Positions 8,713 through 17,424 of a stretch of 64,000 bases of DNA are shown here, piece by piece. The stretch comes from Burkholderiales bacterium (GTDB lineage: Bacteria; Pseudomonadota; Gammaproteobacteria; Burkholderiales; Burkholderiaceae_E): contig JAIYCW010000017.1 of assembly GCA_027487815.1 (NCBI GenBank), forward strand, positions 351,800-415,799, read 5' to 3'. The notes below the pieces were generated by a model, which was not told the DNA's origin, ran no database searches, and saw only the letters and a program-made list of their open reading frames with translations. Each line of letters begins with the position of its first letter. The first letter of the stretch is position 1. The translations under genes were made by a program, and so were the position numbers.

Positions 8713-9677
8713 ACCTGCTGGAAGGCTATCGCTATCTGGTGGCTCTGGATGAGCACCGCCATTTTGGTCGAGCCGCCAATGCCTGCCATATCACTCAACC
8801 GGCTCTTTCCAACGCACTGCGCGCGCTTGAAGATGTCCTGGGATGCAGCCTGGTCGTGCGCGGCCGAACCTTTGAGCGCTTTACTCCTGAAGGCGAAGTC
8901 GTATTGCTCACTGCTCACCGAATGATGCGCGAGCAAGAGAATTTACGGCAACAACTCAGAAGCCATGTTGCTCAACCTGAAGGCGCGCTTGTGCTCGGGG
9001 CTGTTCCCACCGCGCTACCGATTGCCGCGCGCTTCGCCGCGCGCCTGATTGATCTCCACCCTGGCATTCGTCCCCAGGTGCGATCGCTGTCTTCCCAGGC
9101 GATTGAGGCCGGGCTGGAGAGCCTGAGTATCGATCTGGGGCTTGGCTACACCCATCGTCTGGCCAGCAGCCAAGAGGGGCGCTTTGGCGTGATCGCGCAA
9201 TGGACGGAGCAGTATTACCTGGTTTGTGCTCAAGCCAAGCTCCAGCACCGCAGCACCCAAGCGATCAGCTGGCAAGCGGCAAGCGAAATGCGGCTCGCCC
9301 TGCTTGCACGCGAGATGCACAACCGGCTCATCGTTGATTCAGCCTTCGAGCAAGCCAGGGTCAGCGTGACTCCGGTGTTGGAAACCAATTCGGTGCTGGC
9401 CTTGCAGGTAGCGGTCACCGAAGGGGGGCTCGCAGCGATCCTCCCCGGGGCCATGCTTGGCACGGTGAAGCGCTGGCCTGGCTTGCAGATCCGCCCCTTG
9501 AGCGAACCGGATATCGGCACACCGATTGGCTTTATGGTCAACAAACAATCGCCGCCCGGCATCGTGTTAAACGCCGCGCTCGAGATGGCGGCAGACCCGG
9601 CCTGGCTTGCCGCAATCCAGCTAGCCTTAAGTGCTGAAAACAGCAACGAAAGCCGCAATCATTCAAATCCTGAATGA
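8709..9677 (+). CDS. LysR-type regulator, probably FdsR-like activator of formate dehydrogenase
   Basis: This 322-residue LysR-type transcription factor has an N-terminal winged helix-turn-helix (about residues 5-65, with HFGRAANACHITQPALSNALRAL in two parts) and a periplasmic-binding-protein-like effector domain. The N terminus resembles OxyR, but the two regulatory Cys residues of OxyR (199 and 208 in E. coli) are not seen, so I do not call it OxyR. It sits immediately upstream of and parallel to fdsGBACD, where a LysR gene (fdsR) is found in Cupriavidus-type clusters. Control of the fds operon is therefore the likely role (inference). The start overlaps the pgi stop by four bases (ATGA). 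Confidence 0.85.
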   Translation: MNLLEGYRYLVALDEHRHFGRAANACHITQPALSNALRALEDVLGCSLVVRGRTFERFTPEGEVVLLTAHRMMREQENLRQQLRSHVAQPEGALVLGAVPTALPIAARFAARLIDLHPGIRPQVRSLSSQAIEAGLESLSIDLGLGYTHRLASSQEGRFGVIAQWTEQYYLVCAQAKLQHRSTQAISWQAASEMRLALLAREMHNRLIVDSAFEQARVSVTPVLETNSVLALQVAVTEGGLAAILPGAMLGTVKRWPGLQIRPLSEPDIGTPIGFMVNKQSPPGIVLNAALEMAADPAWLAAIQLALSAENSNESRNHSNPE

Positions 9678-9731
9678 GACCAAAGCTTAAATCGATTGGA
9701 CAAGGCTTGCGCCCGCTTTGATAGTGCGGGC

Positions 9732-10241
9732 ATGGCCTCCGATCCCTCAAACGATTTGTTAGACAGTTTAATCAAGCAATACCAGAGCTTGCCCGGTGCT
9801 CTTTTGCCGCTTCTGCATGCAATTCAGGACACCTTTGGGTTTATTCCCGACCGGGCGGTAGCCCCTGTCGCCACCGCACTCAACCTTTCGAGGGCTGAGG
9901 TGCATGGTGTGCTGACCTACTATCATCACTTTCGCACCGAGGCGCCCGCGCGGCATGTGATTCAAGTGTGTCGGGCCGAGGCTTGCCAGTCGATGGGCAG
10001 CAGCGATCTTTATGCCCACATCTGTGCAACAACGGGTTGCAAACCCGCCACGGACCCCGACACCCAGGCCACCACGAGCGAAGATGGCTCGATTAGCGTT
10101 GAGCCGGTGTATTGCCTGGGCTTGTGCGCCACCGCACCCAGCCTGCAATGGAATGATCGACAATACGCGCGCGTAACGCCTGCGCGCTTCGATGCTCTTG
10201 CGGCTTCGCATCAAGCAATGCTTGCGGAAGTCTCGCGATGA
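9732..10241 (+). CDS. fdsG: NAD-dependent formate dehydrogenase gamma subunit
   Basis: This 169-residue NuoE-like subunit carries one [2Fe-2S] cluster and passes electrons within the cytoplasmic FdsABG complex, which oxidises formate to CO2 with NAD+. Cluster ligands are visible as C80 and C85 (CRAEAC) and C128 and C132 (CLGLC). The ATG at 9732 is preferred because the frame's upstream TTG at 9696 adds 12 non-conserved residues. The stop overlaps the fdsB start by four bases, so the subunits are translationally coupled. There are 54 bases between this gene and the LysR gene, which may hold the operon promoter. Confidence 0.93.
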   Translation: MASDPSNDLLDSLIKQYQSLPGALLPLLHAIQDTFGFIPDRAVAPVATALNLSRAEVHGVLTYYHHFRTEAPARHVIQVCRAEACQSMGSSDLYAHICATTGCKPATDPDTQATTSEDGSISVEPVYCLGLCATAPSLQWNDRQYARVTPARFDALAASHQAMLAEVSR

Positions 10242-11809
10242 ATGCGTCGGCGGTGATCACGCTCTACATCCCCACCGATAGTGCAGCGCTCGCCTTGGGC
10301 GCAGATGAAGTAGCCCGCTTGCTCTACGCGCATGCCGAGCAACATGACTTGAGCCTGCACATCGTGCGCACCAGCACCCGCGCCCTGCTTTGGCTCGAAC
10401 CTCTGGTGGAAGTTGAAACATCTGAAGGTCGCGTGGGCTACGGACCAGTTACTCCAGAAGATCTTGATGGCCCGTTGATAGACGCCATCCTGCAAGCCAA
10501 GCCCCATCAGCGATGTATTGGTGTAGTCGATGACCATCCTTATCTCACCGCGCAACAACGCTGGGTGTTTGAACGACTCGGCCATTCCCAGCCACTAAGC
10601 CTCGCGGACTATGAGCAACACGGTGGATGGGCTGGCCTTCGTGCTGCTTTTGCCTCGGGGCCACAGGCCACGGTGCAAGCGGTTCTCGATTCGGGCTTAC
10701 GGGGCCGCGGGGGCGCAGCCTTTCCGGCGGCGATCAAATGGCGCACGGTGGCTCAGGCTGCAGGCGAAACCAAGTATGTCGTGTGCAACGCCGATGAGGG
10801 TGACTCCGGCGCATTCGCGGATCGCTTAGTGATGGAAAACGATCCCTTCGCATTGATCGAAGGCATGCTGATTGCGGGTTATGCCAGTGGCGCAAATGCG
10901 GGCATGGTTTACATCCGCTCGGAGTATCCCCGCGCAATTTTGGTAATGCGTGAAGCGATTGAATTGGCGCAAGCGGCAGGATGGCTGGGTACCAATATCC
11001 AGGCAAGCGGATGGAGCTTCGCACTTGAAGTGCGGGTGGGTGCGGGCTCCTATGTTTGCGGTGAAGAAACCGCGATGCTCGAAAGCATTGAAGGCCGTCG
11101 CGGTGTCGTGCGCGCCAAGCCGCCACTGCCGGCATTAGAGGGATTGTTCGGCAAGCCCACCGTGATTAACAACGTCCTCACCCTGGCCTCGGTACCTCGA
11201 ATTTTGGCTCTTGGCGCAGCTGCCTATACGGCTCAAGGCTATGGCCGCTCAACCGGAACCCAGCCGTTTCAACTCGCGGGTAATGTTAAACGCGGCGGCT
11301 TGGTTGAAGTGCCCTTTGGTATCAGCTTGCGCCGCTTGCTCATCGAATTTGGCGGGGGCACTGCTTCCGGGCGGCCCATCAAGGCGGTCCAGGTTGGCGG
11401 CCCCTTGGGCAGCTATGTGCCCGAGCAGCAGTGGAATGAGCCGCTGGACTATGAAACCTATACCCGCCTGGGCGCAGTGCTTGGCCATGGCAGCATTGTT
11501 GTGCAAGACGACTCCGCCAACCTAGCCACACTCGCCAGCTTCGCAATGGCCTTTTGTGCGTTTGAGTCGTGCGGCAAATGCACCCCCTGCAGGATCGGCT
11601 CAACCCGAGGTGTGGAGACGATTCACAAATTGGTGAACAGCCCGGCCGCGCAAAAAACCCAGCCCCTGAGCCTGCTCAAGGATCTGTGCGACACGATGCA
11701 ACACGGCAGCCTGTGCGCAATGGGCGGCATGACACCTTACCCAGTGCGCTCCGCATTGCAAGTTGCCCCCGAAGATTTTGGATTGGAAGCCCAGCATGTT
11801 GAGTCTTGA
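10238..11809 (+). CDS. fdsB: NAD-dependent formate dehydrogenase beta subunit (diaphorase)
   Basis: This 523-residue NuoF-like flavoprotein binds FMN and NAD+ and reduces NAD+ with electrons from formate. An N-terminal thioredoxin-like segment (about residues 1-100) precedes the FMN/NAD domain. That domain shows GLRGRGGAAFP, CNADEGDSGAF and a GAGSYVCGEETA segment. The C-terminal [4Fe-4S] ligands are ESCGKCTPCR plus a Cys in GSLCAMGG. This N-terminal fold plus NuoF core is characteristic of FdsB and not of a respiratory NuoF. The 3' end overlaps fdsA by 14 bases. Confidence 0.95.
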   Translation: MNASAVITLYIPTDSAALALGADEVARLLYAHAEQHDLSLHIVRTSTRALLWLEPLVEVETSEGRVGYGPVTPEDLDGPLIDAILQAKPHQRCIGVVDDHPYLTAQQRWVFERLGHSQPLSLADYEQHGGWAGLRAAFASGPQATVQAVLDSGLRGRGGAAFPAAIKWRTVAQAAGETKYVVCNADEGDSGAFADRLVMENDPFALIEGMLIAGYASGANAGMVYIRSEYPRAILVMREAIELAQAAGWLGTNIQASGWSFALEVRVGAGSYVCGEETAMLESIEGRRGVVRAKPPLPALEGLFGKPTVINNVLTLASVPRILALGAAAYTAQGYGRSTGTQPFQLAGNVKRGGLVEVPFGISLRRLLIEFGGGTASGRPIKAVQVGGPLGSYVPEQQWNEPLDYETYTRLGAVLGHGSIVVQDDSANLATLASFAMAFCAFESCGKCTPCRIGSTRGVETIHKLVNSPAAQKTQPLSLLKDLCDTMQHGSLCAMGGMTPYPVRSALQVAPEDFGLEAQHVES

Positions 11810-14657
11810 TGTTGTCCGCCGCCGCGATGATGATTTGGGTACGCCGCCCAGCACTAGCGCCGAGCTCATCACCCTGGTGATCGACGGCCAAAGCATCGAA
11901 GTCCCCGAGGGCACTTCGGTGATGCGCGCAGCTGCGCTCGCTCAAATCAAGATTCCGAAACTGTGTGCCACCGATAGCCTGGAGGCTTTCGGCTCCTGCC
12001 GCTTGTGCCTGGTTGAGATCGAGGGCCGCAAAGGTTATCCGGCGAGCTGTACCACCCCCGCGCAAGCCGGCATGGTCGTGCGAACCCACACCCCTGCATT
12101 GCAAAAGCTGCGCACCAATGTGATGGAGCTTTATATCTCGGACCACCCGCTCGACTGCCTCACCTGCCCGGCCAATGGCGATTGCGAGCTGCAGGATATG
12201 GCAGGTGTTGTGGGGCTGCGCAATGTGCGTTACGGATTTGCCGGTGCCAATCACTTGAGTGCCACCAAAGACGAATCCAATCCCTATTTCAGCTATGACC
12301 CCGCCAAGTGTATCGTCTGCAACCGGTGTGTGCGTGCTTGCGAAGAAACTCAGGGTACCTTTGCCCTGACGATTTCCGGGCGAGGCTTTGAAGCCCGTGT
12401 GAGCGCGGGTGAGGATCAGGCGTTCATCGATAGTGAGTGCGTATCTTGCGGCGCGTGTGTGCAGGCCTGCCCGACTGCAACGCTGCAGGAAAAATCCGTC
12501 ATTGAGATGGGCTTGGCTGAGCGCAGTGTGATCACGACCTGTGCGTATTGCGGAGTGGGCTGCAGCTTCAAAGCGGAGGTCAAGGGCGAGCAAGTGATCC
12601 GCATGACGCCGTGGAAAGACGGTAAGGCCAACGAAGGTCACTCATGCGTCAAAGGGCGCTTTGCCTGGGGCTATGCTACCCATCGCGATCGGATCACCAA
12701 GCCGATGATTCGCACCAAGATCACCGATCCGTGGCGTGAGGTCAGTTGGGATGAGGCCATCAATCATGCAGCCCAACAGTTTCGCGATATTCAATCGCGC
12801 TATGGGCGCGATGCAGTCGGTGGCGTCACCTCATCGCGCTGCACCAATGAAGAAACTTACCTGGTGCAAAAGCTCATCCGCGCGGCTTTTGGCAATAACA
12901 ATGTTGATACCTGCGCCAGGGTTTGCCATTCACCCACAGGCTATGGCCTCAAACAAACCTTCGGCACCTCGGCGGGCACGCAAACCTTTGAGTCGGTTGA
13001 GCATGCCGATGTGGTGCTGGTCATTGGAGCGAACCCCACTGATGCCCACCCGGTGTTTGCGTCGCGCTTGAAAAAACGCCTGCGCGCTGGTGCAAAACTT
13101 ATTGTGGCAGACCCGCGCCAGATTGATCTGGTGCATGGCGTGCATGTAAAAGCTGAACATTTTCTGCAGCTCAAGCCGGGCACCAATGTCGCCCTGATTA
13201 ATGCTCTGGCCCACACCATCGTGAGCGAGGGGCTGGCCGATGAAGCTTTCATTGCCGAGCGCTGCGACCCAGCCAGTTTTAATCAGTGGCGCAGTTTTAT
13301 TGCGCGCGAAGAAAATTCGCCTGAGGCCATGGCTGTGTATTGCGGCGTACCAGCGGAGCAACTCAGAGCTGCAGCCCGCCTTTATGCCACCGGTGGCAAT
13401 GCTGCGATTTATTACGGCCTGGGCGTAACCGAGCATGCGCAAGGCTCCACCATGGTGATGGGGATTGCCAACCTGGCGATGCTCACCGGCAACATTGGCC
13501 GGGCCGGGGTGGGCGTTAATCCACTGCGCGGGCAAAACAATGTGCAGGGCGCCTGCGATATGGGCTCGTTCCCGCATGAGCTGCCAGGATATCGGCATGT
13601 GTCAGACACCACCGTGCGCATGCAGTTCGAAGCCGCTTGGGGCGTGAGCTTGCAAGCTGAGCCTGGGCTGCGCATTCCCAATATGTTTGATGCCGCGCTG
13701 GAAGGCAGCTTCATGGGCATCTACATTCAGGGTGAAGACTTGGTGCAGTCTGACCCCAATACCCAGCATGTGATTGCAGCGCTAAGCGCGATGCAGTGTG
13801 TGGTGGTGCAGGATATCTTTTTGAATGAAACCGCGAAGTATGCGCATGTGTTGCTTCCTGGCTCATCCTTCCTTGAAAAAGACGGCACCTTCACCAACGC
13901 CGAGCGGCGCATATCGCGTGTTCGTAAGGTCATGCAACCCGTAGCTGGCTACGCCGACTGGGAAGTGACTCAGTTGCTCGCCAACGCGCTCGGCTATCCG
14001 ATGAACTATCGGCATCCCTCGCAGATCATGGCCGAAATCGCTTCGCTGACACCTTCATTTGCAGGCGTGAGCTATGAAAAGATTCGTGAGCACGGCAGCC
14101 TGCAATGGCCCTGCAATGCCTCAACCGAAGCTGCAGGCACCAGCATCATGCATCGTGATCGATTCGCTTCCGGTTTGGGCAAATTTGTGATCACCCAGTA
14201 TGTGCCCACCACTGAAAAGATCACCCGGCGCTTCCCGCTGATCCTCACCACCGGACGCATTCTTTCGCAATACAACGTGGGCGCTCAAACCCGCCGCACT
14301 GCGAACTCGATTTGGCACGACGAGGATCGCCTGGATATTCACCCCACCGATGCCTTTGATCGTGGCATTGCCCAAGACGATTGGGTGAGCATCAGCAGCC
14401 GCGCGGGCGATACTGTGTTGCGCGCCCGGGTTACAGAAAAGATTCAGCCCGGGGTGGTCTACACCACCTTTCACTTTCCTGAATCAGGTGCCAACGTCAT
14501 CACCACCGACAATTCGGATTGGGCCACCAATTGCCCCGAATACAAGGTGACAGCGGTGCAGGTGCTCAAGGTGCCGCAGGCGCAATCAAGCTGGCAATCC
14601 AATTTCCGGCAAGTTGATACCGAGCAAAAACAATTGCTCGCGGAGCGATTGACTTGA
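11796..14657 (+). CDS. fdsA: NAD-dependent formate dehydrogenase alpha subunit (molybdenum catalytic subunit)
   Basis: This 953-residue catalytic subunit binds bis-MGD molybdenum and multiple Fe-S clusters. In order it has: a ferredoxin-like [2Fe-2S] domain (C57, C68, C71, C85), a His-ligated [4Fe-4S] site (H117, C121, C124, C130), two ferredoxin [4Fe-4S] motifs (C172/175/178/182 and C215/218/221/225), the Mo-domain [4Fe-4S] site (C249, C252, C256, C284), and the catalytic Cys-His pair C377-H378 in ARVCHSP. The presence of Cys, not Sec, is normal for FdsA. The C-terminal molybdopterin-binding domain ends near residue 920. The ATG at 11796 is chosen because the upstream TTG at 11763 lies deep in fdsB. 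The full ligand set suggests an active enzyme. Confidence 0.96.
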   Translation: MLSLDVVRRRDDDLGTPPSTSAELITLVIDGQSIEVPEGTSVMRAAALAQIKIPKLCATDSLEAFGSCRLCLVEIEGRKGYPASCTTPAQAGMVVRTHTPALQKLRTNVMELYISDHPLDCLTCPANGDCELQDMAGVVGLRNVRYGFAGANHLSATKDESNPYFSYDPAKCIVCNRCVRACEETQGTFALTISGRGFEARVSAGEDQAFIDSECVSCGACVQACPTATLQEKSVIEMGLAERSVITTCAYCGVGCSFKAEVKGEQVIRMTPWKDGKANEGHSCVKGRFAWGYATHRDRITKPMIRTKITDPWREVSWDEAINHAAQQFRDIQSRYGRDAVGGVTSSRCTNEETYLVQKLIRAAFGNNNVDTCARVCHSPTGYGLKQTFGTSAGTQTFESVEHADVVLVIGANPTDAHPVFASRLKKRLRAGAKLIVADPRQIDLVHGVHVKAEHFLQLKPGTNVALINALAHTIVSEGLADEAFIAERCDPASFNQWRSFIAREENSPEAMAVYCGVPAEQLRAAARLYATGGNAAIYYGLGVTEHAQGSTMVMGIANLAMLTGNIGRAGVGVNPLRGQNNVQGACDMGSFPHELPGYRHVSDTTVRMQFEAAWGVSLQAEPGLRIPNMFDAALEGSFMGIYIQGEDLVQSDPNTQHVIAALSAMQCVVVQDIFLNETAKYAHVLLPGSSFLEKDGTFTNAERRISRVRKVMQPVAGYADWEVTQLLANALGYPMNYRHPSQIMAEIASLTPSFAGVSYEKIREHGSLQWPCNASTEAAGTSIMHRDRFASGLGKFVITQYVPTTEKITRRFPLILTTGRILSQYNVGAQTRRTANSIWHDEDRLDIHPTDAFDRGIAQDDWVSISSRAGDTVLRARVTEKIQPGVVYTTFHFPESGANVITTDNSDWATNCPEYKVTAVQVLKVPQAQSSWQSNFRQVDTEQKQLLAERLT

Positions 14658-15496
14658 AACCGTCTGTAAGCAACCCAGCGATGACCGAGCATCGTGTGAT
14701 GCGGCTGGATGCATTGAGCACATCCAATCAAGGTATTGAACGCAACGACTGGCTGGCGCAGGAAGTGCCGGTTGCGATTGAAATCAACGGAATAAGTCAT
14801 GCGGTGATGATGGCCTCACCGCAAAACCTTGAAGACTTTGCCTGGGGCTTTCTTTTCACCGAACAATTGATCCGGCAACGCAGCGAGGTGATTGAGCTTG
14901 AGGTGCAACTCATGGATGGCACGGCCATGATTCAGGTGAAGCTTGATGGCAGACGCACGCATGACTGGAAGCAGCGCAAGCGTAGCCTCGCGGGCCAAAC
15001 CGGATGTGGGGTGTGCGGCACCACATCCCTGGATCAACTGCATCTCCCCTTGCCGCAGCTTGAGCGGCCCGGAGCACATCCCTCAATCCATCTTTCCGAA
15101 GTGCGGGCCGCGATGGGCTCGCTCATGGAAAGCCAAACCCTGCAACACCACACGGGCGCGGTGCATGCCGCAGCTTGGCGAGACACGCTCACCGGCCAGA
15201 CTATCGTGCGAGAAGATGTCGGGCGCCATAACGCGCTGGATAAAGTCATCGGCGCCTTGCTGCAACAAGGCCTGCCCATGGCTCGCGGGCTGGTGGTGAT
15301 GACCAGCCGCGCGAGCTACGAGCTGATCCAAAAAACCGTGCTGGCCGGAATCCCGCTGCTGGCTGTCGTGTCCGCGCCCACTGCCCTGGCGGTTCAAACA
15401 GCACACACCCATGGCCTCACCTTGCTCGGATTTCTGCGCGAATCGCGAGTCTCGATTTACTCTCATGCTCAGCGCCTCAATTCGGGGGATCACTAG
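14654..15496 (+). CDS. fdsC: Formate dehydrogenase accessory sulfurtransferase, FdhD/FdsC family
   Basis: FdhD-family proteins deliver the sulfido ligand to the bis-MGD molybdenum cofactor and chaperone it into formate dehydrogenase. The conserved Cys pair appears as TGCGVCG (C118 and C121 counted from the TTG start). The C-terminal part carries the family segments REDVGRHNALDK and TSRASYELIQK. The TTG at 14654 overlaps the fdsA stop by three bases. An ATG at 14681 is equally possible and would give 271 residues. Its place between fdsA and fdsD matches the fdsGBACD order known from Cupriavidus. Confidence 0.93.
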   Translation: MKPSVSNPAMTEHRVMRLDALSTSNQGIERNDWLAQEVPVAIEINGISHAVMMASPQNLEDFAWGFLFTEQLIRQRSEVIELEVQLMDGTAMIQVKLDGRRTHDWKQRKRSLAGQTGCGVCGTTSLDQLHLPLPQLERPGAHPSIHLSEVRAAMGSLMESQTLQHHTGAVHAAAWRDTLTGQTIVREDVGRHNALDKVIGALLQQGLPMARGLVVMTSRASYELIQKTVLAGIPLLAVVSAPTALAVQTAHTHGLTLLGFLRESRVSIYSHAQRLNSGDH

Positions 15497-15497
15497 C

Positions 15498-15713
15498 ATG
15501 CCTCCCGAGCGTCTTATCCAGATGGCCAACTCCATCGCCCAGTTTTTCGAAGCACAACCGGATCGAATGGAAGCGGCAGCGGGCGTAGCCGAGCATTTGC
15601 AAAAGTTCTGGGAGCCACGCATGCGCCAGCAACTGCTCAGTGTTGCCGCGACGGCGGACGGTGACGCCCTGTCACCTTTGGTGCGAGAGGCCCTTACAAG
15701 AGTCAACGGCTAA
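15498..15713 (+). CDS. fdsD: Formate dehydrogenase delta subunit
   Basis: This small 71-residue protein is the last gene of the fds operon. It matches the FdsD family in size, position and composition: a helical N-terminal half (RLIQMANSIAQFF), then a WEPRM(R) segment and a short acidic tail. FdsD is needed for full activity or assembly in related bacteria, but its exact role is not settled. The ATG at 15498 is one base after the fdsC stop. An open frame extends 29 codons upstream within fdsC and is rejected. Confidence 0.88.
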   Translation: MPPERLIQMANSIAQFFEAQPDRMEAAAGVAEHLQKFWEPRMRQQLLSVAATADGDALSPLVREALTRVNG

Positions 15714-15772
15714 AAGAGTTTCGAACAAGGGTTTCGCATAATCGTCACATAGAGCCTTTAGCCTTAGGCACC

Positions 15773-16768
15773 ATGAGCGTTCTTACAAAAAAACGTCGGG
15801 CGCTGCTGGCGCTGCCTGCATTTGCCGGGCTTGGCCTGCTTTCTGCTGCCCGCCCCGTGCATGCCATGATGGCCGGTCAAGCGCCGGATACCCCCACTTC
15901 ACGAGTCGACCCCAACTCAGCTATCTCGCCATGGACAGGTGCGGTGTCGGTAGTGGCTAACGGCTCGCCCTACTCCGGCACCGTAATCAGCCCAATTCAC
16001 GTCATCACGGCAGCGCATGTGCTTGGAGGGGCTACAGCGGCCACGGTAAGCTGCACCTTTAACCTCACCTCCACGCCTCAGTCTATTGGCGTAACGCAAA
16101 TTGCGATCTATCCCGGCGGCAGTTTTCCCTACGACGATTTGGCAATCCTTACGCTCAGCCAGCCCGTGCCTGCTGGCACCCAGGTCTACCCCATCGTGGA
16201 CACCGCGCAGCCTACTGGCACGGTGCTCGCGCTGGTGGGCTATGGCGGCTCCGGCAACGGCAATGTTGGCCCCACGATTGGTGCAAGTGCCACAGTCAAG
16301 CGCAGCGGGCGAAACGTGCTGGATCGGCTCACCGACAAAGTGGATGCGAGCGGGCGCAGCGCGGCCTTTTATGTCATGGATTTTGATGGTCCCAGCGGTA
16401 ATGGCGCATTGGGCGGGCCTACACTTGGCAACAGTATTGAAACCGGCGTGGCCAGCGGCGATTCTGGCTCGGGCGCCTTTGTGTTGTCTGGCGGCGTCTA
16501 CGGTCTCTACGGGGTGAATAACGCGAGTCTGGGCTTTCAAGCCGGTGGCGCAACCCTCGGACAATTTGGCAGTGGAGCGGCAGGCTTGGTGCTCAGCCAC
16601 CCGCCTTACTTGCAATGGATCACCCAACAAACCAACGGCACGATTGAGCTGCTTTCCAAGCCACGCGACGGTGATGTTCCGCTGCCGCTTTGGGCATCCG
16701 GTGTGCTGGCCTGCGGCTTGGCCGCTGGACTAATTCGTCATCAACGTTCACGTCGTCAGGAGTCATGA
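15773..16768 (+). CDS. Exported trypsin-like serine protease with C-terminal sorting-type tail
   Basis: This 331-residue protein has a signal peptide (about 1-31, basic KKRR then a hydrophobic core ending in VHA) and a chymotrypsin-fold protease domain. The triad is visible: His82 in TAAHV, Asp121 or Asp122 in YDDLAI, and Ser231 in SGDSGSG. The C terminus (about residues 300-331) is tripartite: a Pro-rich VPLPLW motif, one hydrophobic helix, then a basic HQRSRRQ end. That is the architecture of PEP-CTERM-like sorting signals. It suggests export, membrane tethering and possible processing. The substrate is unknown. It overlaps the following PEP-CTERM gene by four bases, so the two are made together. 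Confidence 0.85.
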   Translation: MSVLTKKRRALLALPAFAGLGLLSAARPVHAMMAGQAPDTPTSRVDPNSAISPWTGAVSVVANGSPYSGTVISPIHVITAAHVLGGATAATVSCTFNLTSTPQSIGVTQIAIYPGGSFPYDDLAILTLSQPVPAGTQVYPIVDTAQPTGTVLALVGYGGSGNGNVGPTIGASATVKRSGRNVLDRLTDKVDASGRSAAFYVMDFDGPSGNGALGGPTLGNSIETGVASGDSGSGAFVLSGGVYGLYGVNNASLGFQAGGATLGQFGSGAAGLVLSHPPYLQWITQQTNGTIELLSKPRDGDVPLPLWASGVLACGLAAGLIRHQRSRRQES

Positions 16769-17415
16769 TGCGCATTCTCACCAACACGTCCGTTTTCGCC
16801 CTTGGCCTGATCCTGTGCGCTCCCGGCAGCTTTGCAAATACGCTTGATGAAGCTGTAGCAGGGGATTTTTCTGGCGATCGTCTTAACCCCACGCCTTGGT
16901 TGCTCAGCTACAACCCAGCCACTCCCCCCCACGCCAACGCTGGGCAGAATATCTTAACGGGCACTACCGGGCGCAGTGGCTCCACGGTGGATCGCGAGTA
17001 TGTCGCGGTCACGGTTCCGGAAGGCTACGTTTGGACCGAGCTGCGCGTTGGCAATCAGACCACAGTGGGTGGATCGCAAGGCTCCTTCATTGGCCTGGCT
17101 GCAGGGCCCGTGATACCAATAGACCCAAATGCTTCGACTGCCACAGGGCTGTTGGGTTGGAAAGTGTATGGCTTGGCGGACCGCACCACGGATATCCTGG
17201 ATGACATGGCTTCGGCCGGTCAAGGTGCCTCGGGCTTCAGTCGGCCGCTTGGCCCTGGCCAATATTCCCTCTGGATTCAAGAGCTCGCCACAGGAAGCTA
17301 TACCTTCCGATTTAATGCGGTGCTCAGCCCGATTCCCGAGCCAGGCATGTGGTTGAGTATGACTTTGGGGTTGCTGGGGATCGGGGCGCTGCGGCGGGTA
17401 ACACAGCACGGCTAG
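16765..17415 (+). CDS. PEP-CTERM sorting-domain surface protein
   Basis: This is a 216-residue exported protein. Residues 1-25 form a signal peptide ending SFA. The middle region has no family I recognise. It is rich in Gly, Thr and Ser, and a long soluble beta-type domain is likely. The end (about residues 190-216) is a canonical PEP-CTERM signal: IPEPGMW, a single transmembrane helix, and RRVTQHG. Such proteins are processed by an exosortase and placed at or beyond the outer membrane. No exosortase is in this window. The ATG at 16765 has AGGAG upstream and overlaps the protease stop. A second ATG follows at once at 16768. Confidence 0.85.
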   Translation: MMRILTNTSVFALGLILCAPGSFANTLDEAVAGDFSGDRLNPTPWLLSYNPATPPHANAGQNILTGTTGRSGSTVDREYVAVTVPEGYVWTELRVGNQTTVGGSQGSFIGLAAGPVIPIDPNASTATGLLGWKVYGLADRTTDILDDMASAGQGASGFSRPLGPGQYSLWIQELATGSYTFRFNAVLSPIPEPGMWLSMTLGLLGIGALRRVTQHG

Positions 17416-17424
17416 CCCCGTCCA

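Noticed and set aside
8709..9677. OxyR as the identity of the LysR gene
   Set aside because: The N terminus is OxyR-like, but the paired redox cysteines are not present and the neighbourhood is formate dehydrogenase, which fits an FdsR-type regulator better.
11676..14474. Long open frames on the reverse strand inside fdsB/fdsA (up to 321 residues)
   Set aside because: They mirror fdsA in the opposite strand, have no family motifs, and overlap a gene with all expected metal-cluster ligands. They are an artefact of codon use in a GC-rich gene.
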